DNA of 64,000 bases from Billgrantia gudaonensis. GTDB taxonomy: Bacteria; Pseudomonadota; Gammaproteobacteria; Pseudomonadales; Halomonadaceae. The notes under the pieces are model-generated. The model did not search any database, was not told the DNA's origin, and was given only the letters and a program-made list of their open reading frames with translations. The first letter of the stretch is position 1; each line of letters begins with the position of its first letter. The stretch covers positions 248,001 to 312,000 of the forward strand of contig NZ_FNES01000003.1 of NCBI RefSeq assembly GCF_900100195.1, read 5' to 3'. Below are positions 41,910-54,522 of the stretch, one piece after another. A program made the translations under genes and the position numbers.

Positions 41910-43433
41910 ATGACCGACGTCACGGACCGCAACTCCCCCCTTGCCGCTCGCCAACCCGCGCTGACCCGTCTGGCAGCCATCGACCTGGGCTCCAACAGTT
42001 TCCACCTGCTGGTGGCCAATGCCCTGGGCGGCCGCCTGCAAGTCGTGGCACGCCGCGGCGAGAAGGTACAACTGGCCGCCGGTCTGGATGATGCCGGCCG
42101 GCTGGATGACGCTGCCTTGGAACGTGCCATGGCATGCCTGGCACGCTTCGCGCCCTTCGTCAGCGACATCGCCCCGGGCAACCTGCGCGTGGTGGGCACC
42201 AACGCCCTGCGCGACGCCGCCAACAGCGAAGCGCTCATCGAGCGCGCCGAGGCACTGCTCGGCTGCCGCGTGGAGATCATCGCCGGCCGTGAGGAGGCAC
42301 GCCTCATCTATCTGGGGGCCGCCCACTCCCTGGCCGAGAATGGGCGACGGCTGATCGTCGATATCGGCGGCGGCTCCACGGAGTTCATCATCGGCGAGCG
42401 TTTCGAGCCGCTGGCACTGGAAAGCCTGCAGCTCGGCTGCGTCTCGTACTCCCGCCGCTTCTTCGCCGATGGAGCCATCACCGAGAAAGCCTTTCGCCGC
42501 GCCGAACTGGCCGCCCACTCCGAGCTGGCCAATATCCAACGTCCCTACCGCGAGCTGGGCTGGAACGACCCCGTCGGCTCCAGCGGCACCATCAAGGCCG
42601 CCGCTGCGGTGATCGCTGCCGCAGGCGATGCCCCGGAAGGAACGATCACTCGCCATGGCCTCGAACGGCTCCGCCAGCGGCTGCTGCAGAGCAAGCACGT
42701 CGACAAGCTCGACCTGACTGGACTGAAGGCCGATCGTGCCCGAGTCTTTCCCGCCGGCGTGGCCATACTCGGCGCCATTTTCGAGGCTTTCGAACTGGCC
42801 ACGATGCGCTACGCCGACGGTGCCCTGCGCGAGGGGGTGCTCTACGACATGGTGGGTCGCAACAGCCCGGAAGACACCCGACTCAAGACCATCGAGGCAC
42901 TCGAGCAACGCTACGGCATCGACTCGCGCCAGGCCCGCCATGTCGCCGACACCGCCACGGCGCTGCTCGGCCAGGTACGCGAGCCCTGGGCGCTGGACGA
43001 GGAGCAGGCACGCTTCCTCGCCTGGGCGGCGCGCCTGCATGAGATCGGCCAAGCCATCTCCCACAGCCAGTTCCACCGCCACGGCGCCTACCTGCTGGAG
43101 CACTCGGATCTCGCCGGCTTCTCGCGCCCCGAACAGCGCCGCCTGGCCTTTCTGGTTCGCGCTCATCGGCGCAAGTTTCCGGTCAAGGAGTGGCAGGCTC
43201 TCCCGGCAGCCGAGAAACCCGCCCTCGGCAAGCTGGCCCGATTGCTGCGACTGGCGGTCTTGCTCAACCACGCCCGTCCCGAGCGCCTTCCGGCGATGCC
43301 GACGCTGTCCGCCAGAGGCGATGACCTGCACCTGCTGCACGAGTCCGCCGAGGATCCCTCGCTGCTGCACACCGACCTGGAGCAGGAAGTCGACTACCAG
43401 GCCGCTGCCGGGTTCACTCTGACCCTGGACTGA
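41910..43433 (+). CDS. ppx: Exopolyphosphatase (Ppx/GppA family)
   Basis: Ppx releases phosphate from polyphosphate ends and may also hydrolyse pppGpp. The start at 41910 (MTDVTDRN) has CCAGGA upstream and gives 507 residues; the open frame extends 59 codons further without support. The actin-like fold shows the N-terminal loop AAIDLGSNSFHLLVAN and the second phosphate loop LIVDIGGGSTEFIIG. A C-terminal HD-like helical domain follows (WAARLHEIGQAISHSQFHRH). The last 20 bases overlap the 3' end of tilS on the other strand. Confidence 0.95.
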   Translation: MTDVTDRNSPLAARQPALTRLAAIDLGSNSFHLLVANALGGRLQVVARRGEKVQLAAGLDDAGRLDDAALERAMACLARFAPFVSDIAPGNLRVVGTNALRDAANSEALIERAEALLGCRVEIIAGREEARLIYLGAAHSLAENGRRLIVDIGGGSTEFIIGERFEPLALESLQLGCVSYSRRFFADGAITEKAFRRAELAAHSELANIQRPYRELGWNDPVGSSGTIKAAAAVIAAAGDAPEGTITRHGLERLRQRLLQSKHVDKLDLTGLKADRARVFPAGVAILGAIFEAFELATMRYADGALREGVLYDMVGRNSPEDTRLKTIEALEQRYGIDSRQARHVADTATALLGQVREPWALDEEQARFLAWAARLHEIGQAISHSQFHRHGAYLLEHSDLAGFSRPEQRRLAFLVRAHRRKFPVKEWQALPAAEKPALGKLARLLRLAVLLNHARPERLPAMPTLSARGDDLHLLHESAEDPSLLHTDLEQEVDYQAAAGFTLTLD

Positions 43434-44721
43434 GTGGCGGCTCGCCCCGCCACCCCTCTCCAACCAGCAGCCATTGACATCGGTCCGGTGCCAACACGGC
43501 CACGGGCGTCCCGTCGTGCCAGACCACCAGCAGGCGCGCACGCTCCCAGGGCGGCACCGCCATCTCTTGCAGCAGACGCTTGAGGTCACGCACACCGCGA
43601 CCGGGAAGACGCAGTCGCTCGCCGCCTCGGCGAACCGCCACACGCAACCCGACGACCGGCGTGTCGGTCGTCGAAACCAGCGAGGCCCGACATTCGCCAA
43701 ACGGCGATGGAATGGGCGCCAGGCCATCCCAGTCGTCGATCCGCCAGTCGAAAGGAACCCCGGCGGACGGCGTCAACAAGTGCAGTATACCGCGCCAGAC
43801 CCTCGCCTCTCCCCCGGGCCAGGCCACCTGCACTTCGGCATCGTATCGAGCGTCGAGCTGGCCGAGCAGCGTTTCCAAGCGCGTCGCAGGCGGCAGTGCC
43901 AACCCCAGGCGCTCGCAGCAGTGACGCACCAGCAACCGCCGACGCGGCAGCGAGAGCGCCGCCAGCCCGGCCACCTCGAGCCGAGCCGGCTCACCGCCAA
44001 GACGCACCAGATCCAATGCCGCGAGCTCGCCGAGCAGGCCGTCGGCCTCGCCCGCCCGTGCGGCACTGTTCGCCAGGGCTCGGCCGGCGCCGGACCAGCG
44101 CGTTTCGAGGAGAGGCAGCACACGATGGCGCAGGAAATTGCGATCCAGGGTCACGTCGCGGTTGGAAGGGTCGTCGATCCAAGTCAGACCCAGCGCCCTA
44201 GCCTTGGCTTCCAGCGCACTTCGCGCCTCGCCCAACAGCGGCCGCTCGAGCCGGCGCCCCCGCCAGTCGCGGCATGCCGGCATGGCGGCCAGACCGCGCA
44301 CACCGCTGCCGCGCAGGGCCGCAAGCAGGAAAGTCTCGGCCTGGTCGTCGCGGTGCTGGGCCAGCCATAGCGTCTCGCCGGGCGCCACGCGTCGCGCGAA
44401 GGCGTCGTACCGCGCCTCGCGTGCCGCCCCCTCCAGCCCTTGGCCGTTCGCGACATCGACGACCGCGCTCTCCACGAACAGGGGCACCCCGAGCCGCGAA
44501 CACAGGCGCCGACAGTGGCCTTGGAAATCATCGGCGGCCGCCTGCAGGCCGTGATTGACATGCAGGGCACGGAGCGGCCGGGGGTGGTGGCGGCAGGCAG
44601 CGGCAGCGAGCGTCAACAGCAGGCTGGAGTCGAGCCCCCCGGAGAGAGCGACCCAGACGCAACGCCCCGGCGGGGTTCTCGCCAGGGCGTCATCGATCAG
44701 CAACTGAAGGGACATCGGCAA
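43414..44721 (-). CDS. tilS: tRNA(Ile)-lysidine synthase
   Basis: TilS modifies C34 of the AUA-reading tRNA-Ile to lysidine, an essential decoding change. The 435-residue protein has the PP-loop SGGLDSS at residues 27-33, the AQHRDDQAETFLLAALRGSG block, and RPLLGEAR with DDPSNRD for tRNA and substrate contact. A C-terminal domain ends the protein (RRGGERLRLPGRGVRDLKRLLQEM). It follows accA, the usual dnaE-accA-tilS order, and its 3' end overlaps ppx. Confidence 0.95.
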   Translation of the reverse strand: MPMSLQLLIDDALARTPPGRCVWVALSGGLDSSLLLTLAAAACRHHPRPLRALHVNHGLQAAADDFQGHCRRLCSRLGVPLFVESAVVDVANGQGLEGAAREARYDAFARRVAPGETLWLAQHRDDQAETFLLAALRGSGVRGLAAMPACRDWRGRRLERPLLGEARSALEAKARALGLTWIDDPSNRDVTLDRNFLRHRVLPLLETRWSGAGRALANSAARAGEADGLLGELAALDLVRLGGEPARLEVAGLAALSLPRRRLLVRHCCERLGLALPPATRLETLLGQLDARYDAEVQVAWPGGEARVWRGILHLLTPSAGVPFDWRIDDWDGLAPIPSPFGECRASLVSTTDTPVVGLRVAVRRGGERLRLPGRGVRDLKRLLQEMAVPPWERARLLVVWHDGTPVAVLAPDRCQWLLVGEGWRGEPPLSPGSE

Positions 44722-44807
44722 CCCTCACCCCCAACGGGGCCGCTCGAGCGATGGCCAGGGCAAAAACCGGCGCAATCGGCCGGGTTGGCACACCAGCCAA
44801 AGGCCCG

Positions 44808-45761
<954 letters not shown>

Positions 45762-45887
45762 TGGCTGGAGGCCTTGTTGGGTTTCACCGCCCGGCCCGAA
45801 TCGGGCCGACGGCGCGAAAAGTGAAAGTGGCTGGCATTATCGCACCCTCAACGCGCCACGCAAGGCGGGCCGCATCCGCGACAGGCC

Positions 45888-45938
45888 AGCTCGATCCGCA
45901 GCCTCGCTCGAGGCTGTTCCGGCGACAGGTCTCCGGCT
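45888..45938. repeat. Probable relic of the structured repeat element (copy D)
   Basis: The stretch 45899-45935 resembles 49582-49618 at the end of mini-copy C: GCAGCCTCGCTCG and CCGGCGACAGG are identical, with about 30 of 38 positions matching overall. A self-complementary segment CAGCCTCG-CT-CGAGGCTG lies inside. A second CGACAGGCC occurs about 40 bp earlier. The matching partner arm was not found. Confidence 0.5.
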
Positions 45939-45950
45939 ATTCTCTGGCAG

Positions 45951-46006
45951 CCCGCAGCCCGCAGCCCGCAGCCCGCAGCCCGCAGCCCGCAGCCCGCAGC
46001 CCGCAG
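45951..46006. repeat. Heptanucleotide array after dnaE, eight copies
   Basis: CCCGCAG is repeated eight times without error (plus-strand reading), and ends in CTAGC five bases from the dnaE stop. It shares the CNNNNAG pattern and the CTAG flank with the arrays after priA. On the dnaE strand the unit reads CTGCGGG, so its orientation to the gene is opposite to the other sites. Confidence 0.95.
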
Positions 46007-46011
46007 CTAGC

Positions 46012-49515
<3,504 letters not shown>

Positions 49516-49591
49516 GGTGGACTCGAGGCTTGACGGTAAATGGTCGGCACGGAAATGAAGCGATGGCACTGGCGACATATGGCAGCCTCGC

Positions 49592-49700
49592 TCGGAGCTA
49601 CCCCGGCGACAGGCCTGCGGGGAGGCGCTGTGAATACCTCCTTGTACGCTACCGATTCCTTCCCTGGAATCGGACCTCCCCTGCGGCCTGCCCCCGGCGC
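49592..49700. repeat. Mini-copy C of the structured repeat element, reverse orientation
   Basis: Read on the minus strand this matches the two ends of copies A and B, with the inner part of about 90 bp replaced by a 6-base loop. A hairpin CCGATTCC-GGAATCGG (49652-49659 with 49666-49673) is enclosed by GGGGAGG-CCTCCCC (49619-49625 with 49675-49681) and CAGGCC-GGCCTG (49610-49615 with 49685-49690). It separates rnhB from dnaE, which are usually adjacent. Confidence 0.85.
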
Positions 49701-49727
49701 TCCTCGCCATCAGGGCTATTCGTTGGC

Positions 49728-50354
49728 CTAGAACAACGCCAGTTGGCGCCTGACCGGACCGAAGGAGCGACGATGCTCCGGCAGCGGCCCCAGGCGCTCC
49801 AGGGCGGCCAGGTGCTCGCGTGTCGGGTAGCCCTTGTGGCGGGCGAAGCCATAATCGGGATACTGGGCATCCAGCGCCATCATCTGGGCGTCGCGGGCCA
49901 CCTTGGCGAGTATCGAGGCCGCGGCGATGGCTGGATGGCGAGCATCGCCCTTGACCACCGCCTGGCCGGGAACATGATGCCCGGGCAAGCGATTGCCGTC
50001 CACCAGCAGGTACTCGGCAGCCGGCGTCAGTGCATCGATGGCGCGGCGCATGGCCAGGTGCGTGGCATGGTAGATGTTGAATTCGTCCACTTCGGAGGCC
50101 GAGGCTTCGGCCACGGCGAAGGCGAGCGCCGCATCGCGGATGTTGGCGTCCAGCGCCTCGCGCCGGTGCGCGGTGAGTGCCTTGGAGTCGGTGAGCCCTT
50201 CGATGGGGCGCGCCGGGTCGAGAATCACCGCGGCGGCGACTACCGCACCGACCAGCGGGCCGCGGCCCACCTCGTCGACGCCAGCAAGACGTGCGCCCCG
50301 ATAGTCGATCACCAGCGGCGGAAACTCGGTCGTCCTTGTCTTGCTCTCCTTCAC
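49728..50354 (-). CDS. rnhB: Ribonuclease HII
   Basis: RNase HII cuts RNA in RNA-DNA hybrids and removes single ribonucleotides. The start is a GTG at 50352-50354 that overlaps the lpxB stop in GTGA, with GGGGAG about 8 bases upstream. The product is 208 residues. The motifs are [20 protein letters not shown] (catalytic Asp and Glu), [16 protein letters not shown] and the C-terminal metal region with [17 protein letters not shown] long upstream reading in this frame lies over lpxB and is not coding. Confidence 0.95.
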   Translation of the reverse strand: MKESKTRTTEFPPLVIDYRGARLAGVDEVGRGPLVGAVVAAAVILDPARPIEGLTDSKALTAHRREALDANIRDAALAFAVAEASASEVDEFNIYHATHLAMRRAIDALTPAAEYLLVDGNRLPGHHVPGQAVVKGDARHPAIAAASILAKVARDAQMMALDAQYPDYGFARHKGYPTREHLAALERLGPLPEHRRSFGPVRRQLALF

Positions 50355-51553
50355 GATGCCAACTCCCCGGCACCCTCGGGAGTGACGCTGGCCGGCAGGG
50401 GCCGCCCCTCCACCAATGCCTCGATGGCCTCGCAGGCGCGGCGGCTGGCATCGCGTTGCAGACCGGCATGCATCTCGGCGAAACGCGCCTCCAGTACGGC
50501 ACGCCCGGGGACATCGTCGAGCATCGCCGAAAGCCGTTGGGCGATCGCCGCAGCGCTGGCGTCGTCCTGAATGAGCTCGGGCACCAGCGTCTGGCGGGCG
50601 ATCAGATTGGGCAGCGAGATCCACTCGGTCTTGACCAGACGCTGGGCCAGCCAATGGGTGGCCGAGGCCATGCGGTACGCCACCAGCATGGGGCGGTGAC
50701 AGAGCATCGCCTCCAGTGCCGCCGTGCCCGAGGTGAGCAGTACCATGTCGCTAGCCACCATGGCCTCGTGGGCCTGGCCGTCGAGCAGGGTGACGCGCTC
50801 GACCAGTGACGGCCGCTGGGCCAGCAACGCCTCGAGTTCCACGCGACGCTCCGGTGTGGCCGCCGGAATCACGGCATGCAACTCTGCACGGGCCTCGCAC
50901 GTCCGTTGGACGGCGTCGAGGAAAGGAGCCCCCATGAAGCGAATCTCGCTGGCCCGTGAGCCGGGCAGTACGGCCAGCAATTCGGCGTCGGAAGGCAGGC
51001 CGAGCGCCTCCCTTGCCGCCGCGCGATCGTTTTCCAGGGGCAGCTCGTCGGCCAGCGGATGGCCGACGAAGGCCACCGGCACGCGGTGTCTGGCATAGAA
51101 GGCCGCCTCGAAAGGCAAAAAGGTGAGCATGGCATCCACGGCACGGGCAATGCTCTTGACCCGTCCCTGACGCCAGGCCCAGACGGAGGGACTGACGTAG
51201 TGAGCGGTGGGGATGCCCGCTGCGCGAAGCTGTCGTTCCAGGCCCAGATTGAAGTCCGGTGCGTCGATGCCGACCATCACGTCCGGCTGCCAGGCCAGGG
51301 CGTCGCGACGCAGAGCGCGTCGCACCCCGACCAGACGAGGCAAGTGCTTGAGCACCTCCATCAGCCCCATCACCGAGAGCGTCTCCAGAGGAAAGCGGCC
51401 GTCGATGCCTGCGGCGAGCATGCGCGGTCCGCCAATGCCGCGAAACTCGACATCCGGATGGCGTGCCTTGAGCTCGCGCATCAGGCCGCCCCCCAGCCGA
51501 TCGCCGGAGAGCTCGCCGGCCACCAGGTAGACCTTGAGCGGCTTGCCGGCCAT
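50351..51553 (-). CDS. lpxB: Lipid A disaccharide synthase
   Basis: LpxB joins UDP-diacylglucosamine and lipid X to give the lipid A disaccharide. The 400-residue glycosyltransferase has the N-terminal [18 protein letters not shown] block, [30 protein letters not shown], and the nucleotide-binding C-terminal half ([22 protein letters not shown]). lpxA ends 2 bp before it, and rnhB is coupled after it. Confidence 0.97.
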   Translation of the reverse strand: MAGKPLKVYLVAGELSGDRLGGGLMRELKARHPDVEFRGIGGPRMLAAGIDGRFPLETLSVMGLMEVLKHLPRLVGVRRALRRDALAWQPDVMVGIDAPDFNLGLERQLRAAGIPTAHYVSPSVWAWRQGRVKSIARAVDAMLTFLPFEAAFYARHRVPVAFVGHPLADELPLENDRAAAREALGLPSDAELLAVLPGSRASEIRFMGAPFLDAVQRTCEARAELHAVIPAATPERRVELEALLAQRPSLVERVTLLDGQAHEAMVASDMVLLTSGTAALEAMLCHRPMLVAYRMASATHWLAQRLVKTEWISLPNLIARQTLVPELIQDDASAAAIAQRLSAMLDDVPGRAVLEARFAEMHAGLQRDASRRACEAIEALVEGRPLPASVTPEGAGELAS

Positions 51554-51555
51554 GG

Positions 51556-52323
51556 TCAGCGCACGATGCCGCGAGTCGAAACCTCGATTGAAGCGGCAAA
51601 GGTTTCGGTTTCTGCCAGTCGATAGCGCTCGCGGATCTGCAGCAGCGCCTGTTCGACGGTGAGCCCTTGGCGATACACCAGCTTGTAGGCTTCGCCCAGT
51701 GCACTGATCGCCTCCTTGGAGAAGCCACGCCGCTTGAGGCCCACCAGATTGAGGCCATGAACCTGCGCCGGGTTGCCGTTGATCATCACGTAGGCGGGCG
51801 TGTCCTTGGTGATGATCGAGCCGCCGCCGGCCATGGCGTGAGTGCCGAAATGGCAGAATTGATGGACGGCAGCGAGACCGCCGAGGATGGCAAAATCGCC
51901 CACGACGACGTGGCCGGCCAATGTGGCCTGGTTGGCGAGGATGCAGTCGTTGCCGATCACGCAGTCGTGGCCCACGTGCACGTAGGCCATGAACAGGTTG
52001 CGCGAGCCGATGGTCGTTTCGCCGCGATCCTGAGCCGTGCCGCGATGCAGGGTCGCGCTTTCGCGAACGACGTTGTCGTCGCCCATCACCAGGCGCGTCG
52101 GCTCACCGGCGTATTTCTTGTCCTGGCAGTCTTCTCCCACCGAGGCGAACTGGAAGATGCGGGTACGCGCCCCAAGCACCGTAGGCCCCTTGATCACCAC
52201 GTGTGGACCGATACGCGAGCCGGGCCCGATCTCGACGTCGGGTCCGATGACCGTGAAGGGACCGACCTCGACGTCCTCGGCCAGACGCGCCCCGGGATCG
52301 ACGATGGCAGTGGGATGGATCAA
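51556..52323 (-). CDS. lpxA: UDP-N-acetylglucosamine acyltransferase
   Basis: LpxA adds the first 3-hydroxyacyl chain to UDP-GlcNAc in lipid A synthesis. The start is a TTG at 52321-52323 overlapping the fabZ stop in TTGA, with GAGAGGAAAG upstream; this gives 255 residues starting with [13 protein letters not shown]. The rest is the left-handed beta-helix of hexapeptide repeats ([20 protein letters not shown]) and the catalytic histidine region ([17 protein letters not shown]). An upstream in-frame ATG inside fabZ is unlikely. Confidence 0.95.
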   Translation of the reverse strand: MIHPTAIVDPGARLAEDVEVGPFTVIGPDVEIGPGSRIGPHVVIKGPTVLGARTRIFQFASVGEDCQDKKYAGEPTRLVMGDDNVVRESATLHRGTAQDRGETTIGSRNLFMAYVHVGHDCVIGNDCILANQATLAGHVVVGDFAILGGLAAVHQFCHFGTHAMAGGGSIITKDTPAYVMINGNPAQVHGLNLVGLKRRGFSKEAISALGEAYKLVYRQGLTVEQALLQIRERYRLAETETFAASIEVSTRGIVR

Positions 52324-52763
52324 GCGACTTTCCTCTCGGCACAGATGATGTCGGCCTCGCAAGCCAATTCTCCGTCCACGGTAGCACGACAGGCAAATTT
52401 CCAGATGCCGCGTTTCTCACGCACCACATCGGCCTGAAGAACCAGACGGTCGCCGGGCATCACCGGACGTTTGAAGCGCACGTTGTCGCTACCCACGAGA
52501 TAGTAGACGTAGCCATCGGCCGGCAGCTTGTTGACGGTCTTGAACCCGAGAATGCCGCATGCCTGGGCGAGCGCCTCGATGACCAGCACGCCGGGCATGA
52601 TGGGGTGGTGCGGAAAGTGACCGTTGAAGAACGGCTCGTTGATGCTGACGTGCTTGTAGGCAACGATGGATTCGCCGAGCGCCAGCTCCGTGACCCGATC
52701 GACCAGCAGGAACGGGTAACGGTGCGGCAGGTACTCACGAATCTCGTTGATGTCCATTACCAT
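52320..52763 (-). CDS. fabZ: 3-hydroxyacyl-ACP dehydratase FabZ
   Basis: FabZ dehydrates 3-hydroxyacyl-ACP in fatty-acid elongation and so competes with LpxA for substrate. The 147-residue hot-dog protein has [14 protein letters not shown], the catalytic His in [14 protein letters not shown], and Glu in [12 protein letters not shown]. The start is preceded by CAGAGG. Its stop overlaps the lpxA start. A promoter candidate lies upstream at the end of lpxD. Confidence 0.97.
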   Translation of the reverse strand: MVMDINEIREYLPHRYPFLLVDRVTELALGESIVAYKHVSINEPFFNGHFPHHPIMPGVLVIEALAQACGILGFKTVNKLPADGYVYYLVGSDNVRFKRPVMPGDRLVLQADVVREKRGIWKFACRATVDGELACEADIICAERKVA

Positions 52764-52882
52764 CGTAGCGACCTCTGAGGTATGGGGATGAGCCCGGGGG
52801 CAACGGTGGCTGCTCCGGCTTCCCGAAGGCCCCGCCCGCGCTGCAACCAGCGCTCGGCTGCGGCCAGCCAGACGGGCGAAGG

Positions 52883-52910
52883 ATTATAGCGTCGCCCGTG
52901 CGGTACTCAA
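52883..52910 (-). promoter_or_regulatory. Candidate internal promoter for fabZ-lpxA-lpxB
   Basis: On the minus strand TTGAGT (52905-52910) overlaps the lpxD stop codon, and after 16 bases comes a consensus TATAAT (52883-52888). An 8-bp inverted repeat (ACGGGCGA with TCGCCCGT) flanks the -10 box. It lies 120 bp before fabZ. Confidence 0.6.
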
Positions 52911-53947
52911 GCGTCGCGTTCGTGTTTCTCGAGACGCGCCAGGCGCCGGGCGATGTCATCGAGCTGCTTGAAGCGCACCGCATTCCGGCGCCACTGCGCG
53001 TTGGGCATGGCTCCGGTGCCGGACGAGTAGACACCCGGAGTATCGATGGAGTTGGTGACCAGGCTCATGCCGGTGACGTGGACTCCGTCGCAGATCGTCA
53101 GGTGGCCGGAGAGCCCCACGCCGCCGCCCAGCATGCAGTGGCGGCCGACGCGGGTGGAGCCGGCGATTCCCACGCACCCGGCCAGGGCGCTGTGATCGCC
53201 GATGCGCACGTTGTGCGCGATCTGCACTTGGCTGTCGATCTTGACGTCGTTGCCGATCACCGTATCGTCCAGAGCTCCACGGTCGATGCTCGAGCAACTG
53301 CCCACCTCGACGTCGTCGCCCAGCACCACGCCGCCCAGTTGGGCGATCTTGTGCCAGCGACTGCCATCGTGAGCGAAGCCGAAACCGTCGCCGCCGATGA
53401 CGCAACCGCTGTGCAGAATGGCTCGCGCGCCGATCACTGCCCCACGGCATACGGTGACGTTGGCGTGCAACCGGGAGCCGTCTCCGATCCGGGCTCCGAC
53501 CTCCACCACGCTGCCCGGTCCGACCACTACTTCGTCACCCAGAACGACCCCGGCCTCGATCACGGCGTTGGGACCGACCTCGACGTTCTCGCCCATTCGA
53601 ACATCTTCGGCCACCACAGCAGACGCATGGATGCCCCCCGTCGGGCGTGCCAGGAAAGGATCGAACAGCTGGGACAGCTGGGCATAGGCCAGATAGGGGT
53701 TGTCCAGCACCAGGCGTGCCACGGGGCACGCCTCGGCGTGCTCGAGCTGGATCAGCACCGCGGCCGCACGGGTATCGGCAAGATCCTTGAGGTAGGCGGC
53801 ATTGGCGAGGAAGGCGATATCCCGCGGACCGGCATCCTTCAGGGTCGCCAGGCCGTCTATGGGGCGCGATCCATCACCCTGGAGGCGTGCACCGAGACGT
53901 TCGGCGAGCGCACCCAGAGTGAAGCCGGAAGAGTCGTTTGGGGTCAT
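52907..53947 (-). CDS. lpxD: UDP-3-O-(3-hydroxyacyl)glucosamine N-acyltransferase
   Basis: LpxD adds the second, N-linked acyl chain in lipid A synthesis. The 346-residue protein has the N-terminal uridine-binding domain (FTLGALAERLGARLQGDGSRPI), a hexapeptide beta-helix (GVVLGDEVVVGPGSVVEVGARIG), and the active-site segment IAHNVRIGDHSALAGCVGIAGS. A C-terminal helix ends the protein. It lies between ompH and fabZ. Confidence 0.97.
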   Translation of the reverse strand: MTPNDSSGFTLGALAERLGARLQGDGSRPIDGLATLKDAGPRDIAFLANAAYLKDLADTRAAAVLIQLEHAEACPVARLVLDNPYLAYAQLSQLFDPFLARPTGGIHASAVVAEDVRMGENVEVGPNAVIEAGVVLGDEVVVGPGSVVEVGARIGDGSRLHANVTVCRGAVIGARAILHSGCVIGGDGFGFAHDGSRWHKIAQLGGVVLGDDVEVGSCSSIDRGALDDTVIGNDVKIDSQVQIAHNVRIGDHSALAGCVGIAGSTRVGRHCMLGGGVGLSGHLTICDGVHVTGMSLVTNSIDTPGVYSSGTGAMPNAQWRRNAVRFKQLDDIARRLARLEKHERDA

Positions 53948-53984
53948 GGAAGCCTGGTCAAAACAGGGGCGTCACGCGCCGAAA

Positions 53985-54497
53985 TCAGAGAAGCGTATTC
54001 AGAATCTCGGTCACTTCCGACGTCAGGTCCGGCAGGTCGACATCGGAATGCAGCACGCCTTGCGGTTCCACCAGTACCTCGACGCTGTGCCGCGTGATCA
54101 CCTGATCCACGGCCTGTTCCAGCTTGGGTTCTGCCTCGGACAGAAAGGCCTGCTCCGCCTCCTGTTGCGCCTGCATGATCTCGCCGCGCAGCTGTTCGAA
54201 GCGGCTGCCCTTCTGCTGGAACTCCTGCACCAGCGCCTGGCGTTCGCTTTCCGGCAGGCTGTCACCTTCCTGCTGCAGGCGCTGCTGCATTTGCTGAAGC
54301 TCCTGGCCCAGGGATTCGGCTTCCTGCTGCTGGCCGCCGATGCGGCTCTCCAGGTCACCCATGGAGCGCTGGGCGGCATCCGACTCCATCAGCGCGGTGC
54401 GCCAATCCAGCAGAGCGACCTCGGCCGCCTGAACCTGAGTCGATACGGCCAGGGCACTCAGCAGGCCGAGCCAGAAGACAGCGATGAATTTACGCAT
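53985..54497 (-). CDS. skp: Periplasmic chaperone OmpH/Skp
   Basis: Skp holds unfolded outer-membrane proteins in the periplasm and hands them to the BAM complex. The 170-residue protein has a signal peptide (MRKFIAVFWLGLLSALAVST, with cleavage after VQA) and long glutamine-rich coiled-coil arms (residues about 45-130). A small beta body ends in the C-terminal strand VEVLVEPQGVLHSDVDLPD. Position between bamA and lpxD is universal in gammaproteobacteria. Confidence 0.94.
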   Translation of the reverse strand: MRKFIAVFWLGLLSALAVSTQVQAAEVALLDWRTALMESDAAQRSMGDLESRIGGQQQEAESLGQELQQMQQRLQQEGDSLPESERQALVQEFQQKGSRFEQLRGEIMQAQQEAEQAFLSEAEPKLEQAVDQVITRHSVEVLVEPQGVLHSDVDLPDLTSEVTEILNTLL

Positions 54498-54522
54498 ACG
54501 GGGTTCACCTCATCAAGAACGA

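Noticed and set aside
45951-46006. CRISPR array
   Set aside because: The repeat unit is 7 bases with no spacers and no cas genes nearby; it is a simple tandem repeat.
49516-50514. N-terminal extension of dnaE
   Set aside because: It is an Arg/Gly/Ser-rich translation across mini-repeat C and antiphase to rnhB. The conserved PHP start follows at 49515.
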